A stretch of 45,079 nt of DNA from Clostridiales bacterium (lineage in GTDB: Bacteria; Bacillota; Clostridia; Oscillospirales; Oscillospiraceae). Made by a program: the position numbers and the translations under genes. The stretch is taken from the NCBI GenBank assembly GCA_004558115.1, contig SFDT01000012.1, positions 1-45,079 on the forward strand, read 5' to 3'. The notes below the pieces were generated by a model. That model was not told the DNA's origin, ran no database searches, and was given only the letters and a program-made list of their open reading frames with translations. Each line of letters starts with the position of its first letter. Position 1 is the stretch's first letter. Below, one piece after another: positions 24,103 to 33,423 of the stretch.

Positions 24103-24131
24103 TTGTCTTTTACAAATTCTTATGGTATGCT
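24103..24131 (+). promoter_or_regulatory. Promoter of the small P-loop gene
   Basis: TTGTCT (24103-24108), a 17-base spacer and TATGCT (24126-24131) preceded by an extended -10 TGG. It lies in an AT-rich stretch after the displaced pgi end. Confidence 0.65.
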
Positions 24132-24192
24132 GAACATAGCAATCTATCCCTTTCCCCCGGCGATTCTATTAGTGAGACAGGAGTGATTTATT

Positions 24193-24603
24193 ATGGTCAG
24201 ACTGATTATGGGCGTCAAGGGTTCCGGCAAGACCAAGCAGCTCATTGAACTGATCAACAACGCGGCGAAGGACGAGCCCGGCAACGTGGTTTGCATCGAG
24301 GCTAACCGCAACATGATGTACGATATCCATTATCATATTCGCTTGATCGACGCTCAGGAATACCGGCTGAGCAGCTATGAGCTGCTGCGCGGCTTTATCA
24401 GCGGCCTGTACGCTGGTAACTATGACATCTCCCATGTGTTTATCGACAATCTTTGCAAGATCGTTGGCGGGGAAGTGTGCAACGAGACGGAGACCTTCCT
24501 GAACTGGCTGGATGCCTTCGGCGAGCAGAACGGCATCAAGTTCACCACCACCATCAGCGCGGACGCATCTGCCGCCACTGACGGGATGCAGAAGTATCTG
24601 TGA
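24193..24603 (+). CDS. Small P-loop ATP-binding protein, function unknown
   Basis: The 136 residues open with a Walker A motif (GVKGSGKTKQL, residues 7-17). A probable Walker B strand follows (YDISHVFIDNLCKIVG, with Asp near 86). No other NTPase signature or helicase motif is visible and there is no membrane segment. Similar short P-loop proteins occur in many clostridia and are sometimes labelled as PilT-like without evidence. AGGAG lies nine bases before the ATG. It has its own promoter and terminator, so it is a single-gene unit. ATP binding is likely; the role is not recognised. Confidence 0.75.
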   Translation: MVRLIMGVKGSGKTKQLIELINNAAKDEPGNVVCIEANRNMMYDIHYHIRLIDAQEYRLSSYELLRGFISGLYAGNYDISHVFIDNLCKIVGGEVCNETETFLNWLDAFGEQNGIKFTTTISADASAATDGMQKYL

Positions 24604-24613
24604 ATCGGAAAAG

Positions 24614-24642
24614 AAAGAGGAGGGCGCTGCCCTCCTCTTTTT
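24614..24642 (+). terminator. Terminator of the small P-loop gene
   Basis: AAAGAGGAGGGC (24614-24625) pairs with GCCCTCCTCTTT (24629-24640) and continues into a T run. Confidence 0.9.
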
Positions 24643-24658
24643 CACCCTTTGCTAGCAC

Positions 24659-24684
24659 TCCGGCGTGCCCCCGGGCACGCCGGA
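24659..24684. terminator. GC-rich hairpin between convergent genes
   Basis: TCCGGCGTGCCC and GGGCACGCCGGA form an inverted repeat just after the SLH gene that ends at 24691. The T-rich tail is on the plus strand, so its use by the minus-strand gene is uncertain. Confidence 0.5.
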
Positions 24685-24690
24685 ATTCTT

Positions 24691-26193
24691 TTACCGCAGT
24701 CCCTCCAGCACGTCAGCGGACATGGCATCCATATCGCTGAGGCAGATCTGGTCCACGCCGAAAAAGGCGCACATCTGCCGCCGGGCCTCCGCCGCTTGGC
24801 GGTCCAAATACCACACCGTCACGGTGTTGCCCTGCATCTTCTGCACCAGATAGGCACAGGCGTAGCGGCTGGAATAATAGGACTCCGTGTTCTGTTTGTC
24901 CGCCAGCAGCTCCGCGATCTCGCCGCTGTCGGCGTTGGAGACCCGCTTTCCGTTTTTCCACTGGCTGCCGGCTGTGGTCAGCAGCAGCGAGAGCTTCCCC
25001 GCCGGGACGGTGCCCTTCAGTTCCGCCAGGGCGTAGTACACTTCCTCCATGGGCTCCAGCGGCGCGACGGTAAAGCCGTCCGCCGTTTTCTGGTACGGCG
25101 CCACCCACAGGACCAGCTGGTCCGCTGCTGCCGCCAGGGCGGCGTAGTCATAGGCACTGTACGTTTTGCCCTGCCAGGCGGGAGCCTCCGCCGTCACATA
25201 CAGCAGCTTTTCCCCCAGCTTTTCCCCCAGGGCGGCCACGGTTTCCGTCAGGGCGGTCCGGCGGTTGTCCGCCAGCTGGGGAAGGTCCAGGTACACGCCG
25301 TCATAATCCGCTGATGCCTGGGCCAGGGCCTCCGCGATCTCCACGGGTTTTCCCTGCAAGGCGGTGCTGCCGCCGGTCACATGGAGCAGGGCCTTGGCTC
25401 CGGCGGCGCGGGCCGCGGAGCACAGGGTCTCCGCCCGTTCCGCGGAGGGGCCTGTCACCTGGACCCGGCCGGCGGCAAGGGCGAGGCGTCCGCCGGTGAT
25501 GGCCACCGCCTCATAGCCGCTCCAGTCGCCGGCACCGCCGGCGGCGATGCCCACCAGGGAGGGTGCGGCGGCGCGGTATTTGTCGTACACCCGCATGAGC
25601 ATGACCGCCGCCTGCTCCCGGGTGGCGGTGCGGTCGGGGGAAAAGGTGGCGGCGGAGGTGCCGTTGACGATGCCCAGCTCATAGGCCATGGAGATATAGC
25701 CCACATTGGTGCTCACATCCGTAAAGGGCATGGGCAGGCCCTGGGCCAGGCCGGCGATGGCGCCCCATCCCAGAGCCCGCACCAGCATGACCGCCATCTC
25801 CTCCCGGGTGATGGGGTCCTGGGGGCGGAAATTCTCCGTCTGCCGGGTGATGGCGCCGTGGGCGTAGGCGGTCTCCACCGCGCTGAAATACCAGGCGCCG
25901 GTATCCTGCACGTCAGCATAGGTGCCTGCCTCCGGCGTTTCCATATCCCAGCCAAACAGGCGGCACAGCACCACGGTAAAGGCGGCCCGGGTCATCTGAT
26001 GGCCCATGCCGAAGCGGGTGGAGGTCTCCCCCTGGAAAAGGCCCAGCTCCACGCAGCGGCGGATGTCCGCCGCCGCCCAGCTGTCCGCCGGGACATCCGT
26101 AAACCCCGTGGACACGGCCCCGGCGGGCACGGTGCCCACCAGCATAGCCGCCAGCAGGAGGCAGGCCAGTGACCGGCCAATGAATCGTCTCAT
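24691..26193 (-). CDS. Secreted protein with three SLH motifs and a GH18-like domain
   Basis: Likely wall-associated. The 500 residues comprise a signal peptide (about 1-26), SLH motifs at about 28-90, 91-150 and 155-220 (FTDVPADSWAAADIRR, FRPQDPITREEMAVML, FSPDRTATREQAAVML), and a C-terminal alpha/beta domain of about 270 residues. That domain contains YDGVYLDLPQL, which resembles the DGxxxDxE strand of glycoside hydrolase family 18 but lacks the catalytic Glu. It may therefore bind rather than cut glycans. The ATG at 26193 has AAGGAG nine bases upstream. The GH18 relation is inferred from fold-like spacing of strands, not proven. Confidence 0.72.
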   Translation of the reverse strand: MRRFIGRSLACLLLAAMLVGTVPAGAVSTGFTDVPADSWAAADIRRCVELGLFQGETSTRFGMGHQMTRAAFTVVLCRLFGWDMETPEAGTYADVQDTGAWYFSAVETAYAHGAITRQTENFRPQDPITREEMAVMLVRALGWGAIAGLAQGLPMPFTDVSTNVGYISMAYELGIVNGTSAATFSPDRTATREQAAVMLMRVYDKYRAAAPSLVGIAAGGAGDWSGYEAVAITGGRLALAAGRVQVTGPSAERAETLCSAARAAGAKALLHVTGGSTALQGKPVEIAEALAQASADYDGVYLDLPQLADNRRTALTETVAALGEKLGEKLLYVTAEAPAWQGKTYSAYDYAALAAAADQLVLWVAPYQKTADGFTVAPLEPMEEVYYALAELKGTVPAGKLSLLLTTAGSQWKNGKRVSNADSGEIAELLADKQNTESYYSSRYACAYLVQKMQGNTVTVWYLDRQAAEARRQMCAFFGVDQICLSDMDAMSADVLEGLR

Positions 26194-26231
26194 GTGTCGT
26201 TTCTCCTTTTTTGCGGAAATTTCACGATGGC

Positions 26232-26260
26232 ATTGTATCAAAATTTGGCAGATCAGTCAA
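26232..26260 (-). promoter_or_regulatory. Promoter of the SLH/GH18-like gene
   Basis: On the minus strand TTGACT (26255-26260), a 17-base spacer and TACAAT (26232-26237). Confidence 0.82.
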
Positions 26261-26322
26261 ACAAAGCCTGTCGAACCCCGGGATTCCGCCGCAATTTCAG
26301 AGATTTGGGAACACATTTTTTC

Positions 26323-26351
26323 TTTACCTGGCGCCGCTGGTCTGCTATACT
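26323..26351 (+). promoter_or_regulatory. Promoter of the recJ-rel operon
   Basis: TTTACC (26323-26328), a 17-base spacer and TATACT (26346-26351), divergent from the SLH gene promoter. Confidence 0.75.
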
Positions 26352-26410
26352 AGAATAGTTATCGTGGATTCTTATGCCCAAAAAATGACTCTTGAAAGGA
26401 GGGACCGCCT

Positions 26411-28495
26411 GTGAAATTCAAAAAATGGACCATCGGCACGCCGAAAGAGCAGGATGTGGCCCTCCTGCGCAGCGCCGGATACCCGTATCTGCTGTCCACG
26501 GTGCTGGCCGCCCGGGGCATCTCCACCGTGGAGGACGCCGCGGAATTTTTGGACCGGGAACGCTCCCTGACCATCTCCCCCATGCTCATGCGGGACATGG
26601 ACAAGGCGGTGGAGCGCATCCAGCGGGCCATCGCCGGCGGCGAGACCGTGGCCGTGTTCGGCGACTATGATGTGGACGGCATCACCTCCACGGTGCTGCT
26701 GATGGATTATCTGAAAAGCTGCGGCGTGAAGTGCCTGCGCTACATCCCCCGGCGGATCGAGGACGGCTACGGCCTCTCCCGCGACGCCATCCAGGGGCTC
26801 CACGACCAGGGCGCCACCCTGATGATCACCGTGGACTGCGGCATCACCGGCAACGAGGAGGTGGCCTTTGCCCGCTCCCTGGGCATGGATGTGGTGGTGA
26901 CGGACCACCACGAATGCAAGGAGACGCTGCCTGACGCCGTGGCGGTGGTGGACCCCCACCGTCCTGACTGCCCCTATCCCTTTAAGCACCTGGCCGGCGT
27001 GGGCGTGGCGCTGAAGCTGGTGCTGGCCCTGGGCGGTGAGAGCCGGGAGGACGCCCTGTTCGCCCGGTACTGCACCCTGGCGGCCATCGGCACCGTGGCC
27101 GACGTCATGCGCATGGAGGGGGAGAACCGCACCATCGTCTCCTGCGGCCTGGAGGCTCTGCCCCACACGGATTTTGTAGGCGTTCACGCCCTGTTGAAAG
27201 AGGCGGGCCTGCTGGGCAAGCCCATCACCTCCATCCAGATCGGCTTCGTCCTCTCTCCCCGCATCAACGCCGCCGGCCGCATGGGCAAGGCGGACCTGGC
27301 CGCCGACCTGCTGGAGACCTCCGACCCCGCCCGGGCGGAGGAGCTGGCCCGGCAGCTGTGCGACCTGAACCGGGAGCGCCAGGCGGTGGAGCAGGCCATC
27401 TGCGCCGACGCCGTCAGCAAAATTCAAAATCTGCGCAGCGAGGAGCGCTCCGCCCTGGTCCTCTCCAGTGAGAACTGGCACCAGGGCGTGGTGGGCATCG
27501 TGGCCTCCCGCCTCAGTGAAAAATACTCCTGCCCCAGCTTTATGATCCACCTGAAGGACGGCACGGGCAAGGGCTCCTGCCGGTCCTACGGCGGGTTCAA
27601 CCTCTTTGCGGCCCTGGAGTCCTGCGCCGACCTGCTGGACGGCTTCGGCGGCCATGAGCTGGCGGCGGGCTTCACCATTCCGGAGGCCAATATCGACGCC
27701 TTCCGCCAGCGGATGAACCGCTATGTCCGCTCCGCCTCCGGCGGAGAGCTGCCTGTCAGCTCCCTGGACATCGACGCCGCCATCACCTGCCCCGGCGACG
27801 TGTCTCTGTCGGAGGTGGAGCACCTGAGCCAGCTGGAGCCTTACGGCGCCGGGAATCCCCGGCCCACCTTCGCCCTGCTGGGCGCCACGGTGGACGCCGT
27901 CCAGTCCGTGGGCCAGGGCAAGCATTTGAAGCTGCGGCTCTCCAAGGGCACCTGCCGGTTTGACGCCATTTTCTTCTCCGTGACGGAGGCCGAGTGCGGC
28001 GTTGCCGCCGGTATGCGGGTGGACGCCGCCTTCTACCTCCAGGCCAACACCTTCCGGGGCAACACCACGCTGCAATTGCAGCTCATCGACATCCGGCCCT
28101 CCCTGACCCCCAGCCGCCACGAGGCGGCGGACCTGGAGCTTTTGGACCGGCTGGTGGCCGGCACGCCCCTCACCGCCCAGGAGACCGCCCGCCTGAGCGC
28201 CTCCCGGGAACAGTTCGGCACCTACTGGGTGCTGCTGGAGCGGCGGCTCCGCCAGGGGAAGGCGGAGGAGGACCAGCTGCCCTTCCTGCGGCAGCTGGCG
28301 GCCCAGGCCGGCGGCAGCGAGACCTTTCTCCGGGCGGGGCTTGCCCTGCTGGTCTTTGATGAGCGGGGGCTTTTGTCCGTGAGCCGGGACGGCGGGCGGC
28401 TGACCCTGTGTCTCAATCCCATTCAGGGGAAGGTGGACCTGTTCGCCTCTCCCTATCTCTCCCGGCTGCGCGGCGGCGCGGCCAATCGGAACTGA
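26411..28495 (+). CDS. recJ: Single-stranded-DNA-specific exonuclease RecJ
   Basis: 5'-3' ssDNA exonuclease acting in recombination and repair. The 694 residues show the DHH phosphoesterase motifs: FGDYDVDGITS (Asp85, Asp87, Asp89), MITVDCGITG and VVTDHHECK (165-167), then the DHHA1 motif DGFGGHELAAGF. An OB-like region and an extra C-terminal segment of about 120 residues follow, making it longer than E. coli RecJ. Start is GTG at 26411 with AAAGGAGG eight bases upstream. It heads the plus-strand run and ends 11 nt before rel. Confidence 0.95.
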   Translation: MKFKKWTIGTPKEQDVALLRSAGYPYLLSTVLAARGISTVEDAAEFLDRERSLTISPMLMRDMDKAVERIQRAIAGGETVAVFGDYDVDGITSTVLLMDYLKSCGVKCLRYIPRRIEDGYGLSRDAIQGLHDQGATLMITVDCGITGNEEVAFARSLGMDVVVTDHHECKETLPDAVAVVDPHRPDCPYPFKHLAGVGVALKLVLALGGESREDALFARYCTLAAIGTVADVMRMEGENRTIVSCGLEALPHTDFVGVHALLKEAGLLGKPITSIQIGFVLSPRINAAGRMGKADLAADLLETSDPARAEELARQLCDLNRERQAVEQAICADAVSKIQNLRSEERSALVLSSENWHQGVVGIVASRLSEKYSCPSFMIHLKDGTGKGSCRSYGGFNLFAALESCADLLDGFGGHELAAGFTIPEANIDAFRQRMNRYVRSASGGELPVSSLDIDAAITCPGDVSLSEVEHLSQLEPYGAGNPRPTFALLGATVDAVQSVGQGKHLKLRLSKGTCRFDAIFFSVTEAECGVAAGMRVDAAFYLQANTFRGNTTLQLQLIDIRPSLTPSRHEAADLELLDRLVAGTPLTAQETARLSASREQFGTYWVLLERRLRQGKAEEDQLPFLRQLAAQAGGSETFLRAGLALLVFDERGLLSVSRDGGRLTLCLNPIQGKVDLFASPYLSRLRGGAANRN

Positions 28496-28506
28496 GGTGA
28501 CGTTGT

Positions 28507-30720
28507 ATGACCATTCAGGAACAGTACGAAAATCTGGAAAAGACCATACGGATGTATAATCCTGCCGCGGACTTTGCCCAGATCCGGGCGGCTTTCGAGT
28601 ACGCCGATCAGTGCCACGATGGCCAAAAGCGCAAAAGCGGCGAGCCCTATATCATCCACCCCCTGGCCGTGGCCCAGATCGTGGCGGAACAGAAGCTGGA
28701 CTCCGAGTCCATCATGGCCGCCCTGCTCCACGATGTCATCGAGGACACCCCCGCCACCCACGAGGATGTGGAAAAGCTGTTCTCTCCCACCATCGCCAAC
28801 CTGGTGGAGGGTGTCAGCAAGCTGACCCGTATCCAGTACGCCACCAAGGAAGACGAGCAGATGGAGAACCTGCGGAAAATGCTCATCGCCATGAGCAAGG
28901 ATATCCGCGTCATTCTCATCAAGATCTCCGACCGGCTCCACAATATGCGGACCATGGAGTACCAGTCTCCGGCCAAGCAGAAGCAAAAGTCCCTGGAGAC
29001 CATGGAGATCTACGCCCCCATCGCCCACCGGCTGGGCATGCAGCGCATCAAGTGGGAGCTGGAGGACCTGTCTTTAAAATACCTGGACCCCATCGGCTAC
29101 GAGGAGATCGTCTCCAAGCTGGATGAAAAGCACCAGGAATATGAGGCCTTCATGCAGCGGACCCAGGTCCAGATCGACGACCGGCTGAACGAGCTGGGCA
29201 TCGAGCATATCGTCTACGGCCGCATGAAGCACCCCTACTCCATCTACCGGAAGATGTTCAACCAGAACAAGTCCCTGGACGAGATCTTCGACCTGTTCGC
29301 CTTCCGGGTCATCGTGGAGAATGTGGGTGACTGCTATAACGTGCTGGGCGTCATCCACGACATTTACAAGCCCATTCTGGGCCGGTTCAAGGACTATATC
29401 GGCACCCCCAAGCCCAACGGCTACCAGTCTCTCCACACCACGGTCGTCGGCGGCGACGGCATCCCCTTTGAGGTGCAGATCCGCACCCGGGAGATGCATG
29501 AGGTGGCCGAGTACGGCGTGGCCGCTCACTGGAAATACAAGCAGGGGGGCCAGGGCGCCGGCACGGAGGGCCGCTACGAGTGGGTCCGCCGCCTGCTGGA
29601 AAACCAGGAGGGCGCCGACGCCGAGGAGTATATCCACTCCCTGAAGATCGACATGTTCTCTGACGAGGTATTTGTCTTCACCCCCAACGGTGACGTGCAG
29701 AACCTGCCCGCCGGCGCCACCCCCATCGACTTTGCCTACGCCATCCACTCCGCTGTGGGCAACCACATGGTGGGCGCCAAGGTCAACAACCGCATCGTCA
29801 CCTTCGACCATGTCTTGAAAAACGGCGACATCGTGGAGATCCTCACCTCCAAATCCGCCAAGGGCCCCAGCCGGGACTGGATGAGCATCGCCAAGTCCAG
29901 CGAGGCCCGCAGCAAGATCCGCCAGTGGTTCAAAAAGGAGAAAAAGGACGAAAACATCGCCAACGGCCGCTCCGCCTTTGAAGCGGAGCTGAAGCACTGC
30001 GGCATCGCCATGCGGGATGTCATCTCCGCGGATACCCTGCCCCTGCTGCTGAAAAAGGTGTCCTATCCCACCCTGGATGACCTGTATGCCGCCATCGGCT
30101 ACGGCGGTTTCACCGCCCAGAAGGCCGTCAGCCGGATGCAGGGGGAGCTGCAGCGCATCGCCAAGCAGCGCCAGGCGGAAAAACTGGCCGTGGAGGTCAC
30201 CGAATCAAAGTCCGCCAAGCCGGAGGAGGTCAAATCCCCGGCGCCCAAGCGGGTGAAAAGCGAGCAGGGCATCATTGTGGAGGGGCTGGACAACTGCCTG
30301 GTGAAGTTCTCCAAGTGCTGCACCCCCGTCCCCGGCGATGAGATCATCGGCTTCATCACCCGGGGCTACGGCGTGTCCGTCCACCGGGCGGACTGCCCCA
30401 ACGCCACCCTGGCCAAGCGCACCGCTCCCGGCCAGGAGGGCCGCTGGATCAAGGTCTCCTGGGGCTCCGACACCAACGAGAGCTACCCCACCACCCTGGA
30501 TGTCATCTGCAAGGACCGGGCCAACCTGCTGCTGGATATCTCCGCCGCGCTGTCCACCACCAACACCTTCGTGCTGGGCATCAACACCCGCAGCACCGAG
30601 GACGGTTTCGCCATCTGCCGGCTGGAGGTCCGCATCCGGGACGGTGTGCAGCTCCAGGCGGTCATGAACAAGCTGAACCAGATCTCCGGCGTTTTGAAGG
30701 TCACGCGGCCCGCGGGATGA
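28507..30720 (+). CDS. rel: Bifunctional (p)ppGpp synthetase/hydrolase Rel
   Basis: Makes and degrades the alarmone (p)ppGpp in the stringent response, sensing uncharged tRNA on ribosomes. The 737 residues are in standard order. The HD hydrolase (YIIHPLAVAQIVAEQ, LLHDVIEDT) lies near 35-150 and looks active. The synthetase (GRFKDYIGTPKPNGYQSLHT) lies near 230-350. TGS (VFTPNGDVQNLPAGATPIDF) lies near 390-450. A Cys/His zinc-finger domain (KCCTPVPGDEIIGF, HRADCPN) precedes the C-terminal ACT domain. GAGGTG upstream of ATG overlaps the recJ stop region, implying coupling. Bacillus calls this gene relA. Confidence 0.97.
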   Translation: MTIQEQYENLEKTIRMYNPAADFAQIRAAFEYADQCHDGQKRKSGEPYIIHPLAVAQIVAEQKLDSESIMAALLHDVIEDTPATHEDVEKLFSPTIANLVEGVSKLTRIQYATKEDEQMENLRKMLIAMSKDIRVILIKISDRLHNMRTMEYQSPAKQKQKSLETMEIYAPIAHRLGMQRIKWELEDLSLKYLDPIGYEEIVSKLDEKHQEYEAFMQRTQVQIDDRLNELGIEHIVYGRMKHPYSIYRKMFNQNKSLDEIFDLFAFRVIVENVGDCYNVLGVIHDIYKPILGRFKDYIGTPKPNGYQSLHTTVVGGDGIPFEVQIRTREMHEVAEYGVAAHWKYKQGGQGAGTEGRYEWVRRLLENQEGADAEEYIHSLKIDMFSDEVFVFTPNGDVQNLPAGATPIDFAYAIHSAVGNHMVGAKVNNRIVTFDHVLKNGDIVEILTSKSAKGPSRDWMSIAKSSEARSKIRQWFKKEKKDENIANGRSAFEAELKHCGIAMRDVISADTLPLLLKKVSYPTLDDLYAAIGYGGFTAQKAVSRMQGELQRIAKQRQAEKLAVEVTESKSAKPEEVKSPAPKRVKSEQGIIVEGLDNCLVKFSKCCTPVPGDEIIGFITRGYGVSVHRADCPNATLAKRTAPGQEGRWIKVSWGSDTNESYPTTLDVICKDRANLLLDISAALSTTNTFVLGINTRSTEDGFAICRLEVRIRDGVQLQAVMNKLNQISGVLKVTRPAG

Positions 30721-30725
30721 TCCTA

Positions 30726-30750
30726 TCAAGAGGGGGCGGGCCCCTCTTGA
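30726..30750 (+). other. Hairpin after rel
   Basis: TCAAGAGGGG pairs with CCCCTCTTGA around a five-base loop. No T run follows, so it may be an RNA-processing or attenuation site between rel and dtd rather than a terminator. Confidence 0.4.
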
Positions 30751-30846
30751 GACTCTCCCCCCAGCCCGCTGCGCCGCACTCGTTTCACCCGCACACTTGC
30801 GAACTGCAAAGAATATTTTGGCTGATTAAGAAAAAGGAGAACGCAT

Positions 30847-31290
30847 ATGCGCGCTGTTGTTACCCGTGTTCACCACGCCTCCGTCACCATTGACGGTCAG
30901 GTCAACGGCCAGATCGGCCAGGGCTTTCTGGTGCTGCTGGGCGTCGGCCCCAACGATACCCATGACACCGCCGTGAAGCTGGCGGACAAGATCTGCAACC
31001 TGCGGGTATTTGAGGATGAAAACGACAAGATGAACCTGAACCTGGAGCAGGTGGGGGGGAGCCTTTTGGTCATCTCCCAGTTCACCCTGTACGCCGACAC
31101 CTCCTCCCGCCGCCCCGGCTTCTCCGGCGCCGCTAAGCCCGATCTGGCCATCCCCCTGTACGAGGACTTCATGGCCCGCTGCCGGGAGCGGGGCTTTACC
31201 GTGGAGCACGGAGAGTTCGGCGCAAAAATGGAAGTGGATTCCCTGAACCACGGCCCTGTCACCATCCTGTTTGACACGGACCGGCCCTGA
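30847..31290 (+). CDS. dtd: D-aminoacyl-tRNA deacylase
   Basis: Removes D-amino acids (and glycine mis-charged to tRNA-Ala) from tRNA. The 147 residues hold the two cross-subunit motifs: SQFTLYADTSSRRPGFSGAA, and NHGPVTILFDT as the variant of GlyNxGPVT. AAGGAG lies seven bases before the ATG. The rel-dtd-MBL-hemZ order is common in Clostridia. Confidence 0.96.
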   Translation: MRAVVTRVHHASVTIDGQVNGQIGQGFLVLLGVGPNDTHDTAVKLADKICNLRVFEDENDKMNLNLEQVGGSLLVISQFTLYADTSSRRPGFSGAAKPDLAIPLYEDFMARCRERGFTVEHGEFGAKMEVDSLNHGPVTILFDTDRP

Positions 31291-31309
31291 GCCTTTTTGG
31301 GAGGTCATT

Positions 31310-31924
31310 ATGGAAATCAAAACCTTACAGGTCGGTCCCATCGGGACCAACTGCTATCTTCTCTGCGATGAAACAGAACATCGCTGCGCCGTCATCGACC
31401 CCGGCGGAGACCCCCTGATGGTGGCCGCCGCCGTGAAGGACACCGGCTGCGTCCCCGCCGCCATTTTGCTGACTCACGGGCACTACGACCACACCGGCGC
31501 CGTGGCGGACCTTCAGGCCAAGTGGCCCCAGGTGCCCGTGTACCTGAACCGCCGGGACCAGTACGAGGGCGACGCCTACCTCCAGCAGCTGTTCCCCCCG
31601 GTGGCGGACACCCGGAGCTACGATGAGGACGACACCATCGCCGTGGGCGGCCTGACCCTATCCGTCCTGGCCACTCCCGGCCACAGCGAGGGCGGCGTCA
31701 CCCTCCGGTGCGGAGACGCGCTTTTCTGCGGGGATACCCTGTTTGCCGGCTCCTGCGGCCGGACGGACTTCCCCGGCGGCAGCGTGAAAAAAATCATGGC
31801 CTCGCTGAAGCGGCTGGGGAGCCTGGAGGGGGACCTGACCGTGTACCCCGGCCACATGGAGCCCAGCACCCTGGAGCGGGAGCGGGCCTGGAACCCCTAT
31901 CTCCGCCAGGCCATGAACGGATAA
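31310..31924 (+). CDS. MBL-fold metallo-hydrolase (glyoxalase II-like)
   Basis: Cytoplasmic metallo-beta-lactamase-fold hydrolase. The 204 residues carry the metal site THGHYDHTGAV (about 55-65), then TPGHSEGGVTLRCG, the metal-bridging Asp in FCGDTLFAGSCGRTDFPGG, and YPGHMEPST. It lacks the C-terminal glutathione-binding domain of true glyoxalase II, as does Bacillus YqgX. GGGAGG lies five bases before the ATG at 31310. It is 19 nt after dtd and 9 nt before hemZ. The thioester substrate is unknown. Confidence 0.9.
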   Translation: MEIKTLQVGPIGTNCYLLCDETEHRCAVIDPGGDPLMVAAAVKDTGCVPAAILLTHGHYDHTGAVADLQAKWPQVPVYLNRRDQYEGDAYLQQLFPPVADTRSYDEDDTIAVGGLTLSVLATPGHSEGGVTLRCGDALFCGDTLFAGSCGRTDFPGGSVKKIMASLKRLGSLEGDLTVYPGHMEPSTLERERAWNPYLRQAMNG

Positions 31925-31933
31925 GGAACGGAT

Positions 31934-33409
31934 ATGAAACTGGAATTGAGAGGCCACGACGAGCGGTACGTGGTGGAGCAGAGCCTCATGAACCTGTTCC
32001 CCGGGGAAAAGCCCGTCTACGAGCCCATTTTGCCCGGGGATGACATCTGGGCCATCGTGTCCCTGCGGGAGGAGGCGGCGCGGTGCCATGTGACCGTGGA
32101 GCTGAGCTTCCACGGCAAGGCGCTGCCGTACAGCTACGGCTGTCCCCTCTCCGGCACGGATTTTGAAAAGGAGGGCCAGCGGCGCCACGCCATCGGAGCC
32201 GCCTTTTTCCTGGCGGCCCGGGCCCTCACCGGCGTGACGCCTCCCTGGGGCATGCTCACCGGCGTCCGGCCCGACAAGCCCGTCACCTGGGCCCTTTCGG
32301 AGGGCAAAAGCCCCGCCCAGGCCCAGGCCATGCTGGAGAACGAATATTTTGTTACTTCCGACCGGGCCGCTTTAGCGGTGGAGACCGGCGCCCAGGCCCT
32401 CCGGGCCGCCCGGGGGCTGGCGCCCCGGGACATCGCCGTGTACGTGGGCATTCCCTTCTGCCCCACCCGCTGCGCCTACTGCTCCTTTGTGAGCCAGTCG
32501 GTGGAAAAGAGCTTTTCCCTGGTGCCGCCCTATGTGGACGCCCTGGTGGAGGAGATCCGCTCCGGTGGGAAAATGGTGCGGGAGCAGGGCCTGCGGTGCC
32601 GGGCCTTTTACATGGGCGGCGGCACCCCCACCACGCTGACAGCGGAGCAGATGGACCGGGTGCTGACGGCCTTTGAGGAGTCCTTTGACCGCTCCGCCTG
32701 TGACGAGGTCACCGTGGAAGCCGGCCGGCCCGACACCATCACCGCCGAAAAGCTGGCGGTGTTGAAGGCCCACGGGGTGGACCGGGTGTCCGTGAATCCC
32801 CAGACCATGGAGGACCATGTCCTCCGGGCCATCGGCCGCCGCCACACCGCCGCGGAGCTGTCCGCCGCCATGGAGCTGGTGGCGAAATACGGTTTTCCCC
32901 ATGTGAATATGGACCTCATCGCGGGCCTGCCGGAGGATACGCCGGAGGGCTTCCGCCGGTCTCTGGATACCTGCATCGCCTTTGGCACGGACAATGTCAC
33001 CGTGCACACCCTGGCTTTGAAAAAGGGCAGCCGTATCCTGCTGGAGGGGCTGCGGATCCCCTCCCCCGAGTCGGTGGCGGAGATGCTGGATTACGCCGCC
33101 CCCACCCTCCGCGCTGCGGGCTTTGCCCCCTACTACCTGTACCGGCAGAAGTATATGTCCGGCAGCTTTGAGAATATCGGCTGGAGCCGCGGCGGCGCCC
33201 AGTGCCTGTACAACATCTATATCATGTCGGAGCTGTGCTCCATTTTGTCCTTCGGCGCCGGCGGGTCCACAAAAATGGTGGAGCCGGGCACCAACCACAT
33301 CGAGCGGGTATTCAACCTGAAATATCCCAAGGAATACACGGAACGCCCGGAAAAGGGCATCGCCAACCAGGCGGCTTTCGCCGCGTTCTACAACAACCTG
33401 GATCTTTGA
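31934..33409 (+). CDS. hemZ: Coproporphyrinogen dehydrogenase-like radical SAM protein HemZ
   Basis: Radical SAM enzyme of the oxygen-independent coproporphyrinogen oxidase family. The 491 residues have a HemZ-type N-terminal region (about 1-170). The cluster motif CPTRCAYCSF follows near 176, then YMGGGTPTTLT and the SAM/HemN signature VNMDLIAGLPEDTPEGF. A HemN-like C-terminal segment (YYLYRQKYMSGSFENIGW) completes it. No other haem genes are nearby, and many clostridia keep hemZ without the pathway, so the in vivo substrate is uncertain. AAGGAAC precedes the ATG. Confidence 0.9.
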   Translation: MKLELRGHDERYVVEQSLMNLFPGEKPVYEPILPGDDIWAIVSLREEAARCHVTVELSFHGKALPYSYGCPLSGTDFEKEGQRRHAIGAAFFLAARALTGVTPPWGMLTGVRPDKPVTWALSEGKSPAQAQAMLENEYFVTSDRAALAVETGAQALRAARGLAPRDIAVYVGIPFCPTRCAYCSFVSQSVEKSFSLVPPYVDALVEEIRSGGKMVREQGLRCRAFYMGGGTPTTLTAEQMDRVLTAFEESFDRSACDEVTVEAGRPDTITAEKLAVLKAHGVDRVSVNPQTMEDHVLRAIGRRHTAAELSAAMELVAKYGFPHVNMDLIAGLPEDTPEGFRRSLDTCIAFGTDNVTVHTLALKKGSRILLEGLRIPSPESVAEMLDYAAPTLRAAGFAPYYLYRQKYMSGSFENIGWSRGGAQCLYNIYIMSELCSILSFGAGGSTKMVEPGTNHIERVFNLKYPKEYTERPEKGIANQAAFAAFYNNLDL

Positions 33410-33423
33410 AAGGAGCGTTTTCT

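Noticed and set aside
30721..30800. A third copy of the 3'-end element after rel (shared TCCTATC and GGGG/CCCC hairpin)
   Set aside because: No duplicated rel end and no A-B-C hairpin series; the similarity is limited to a few bases.
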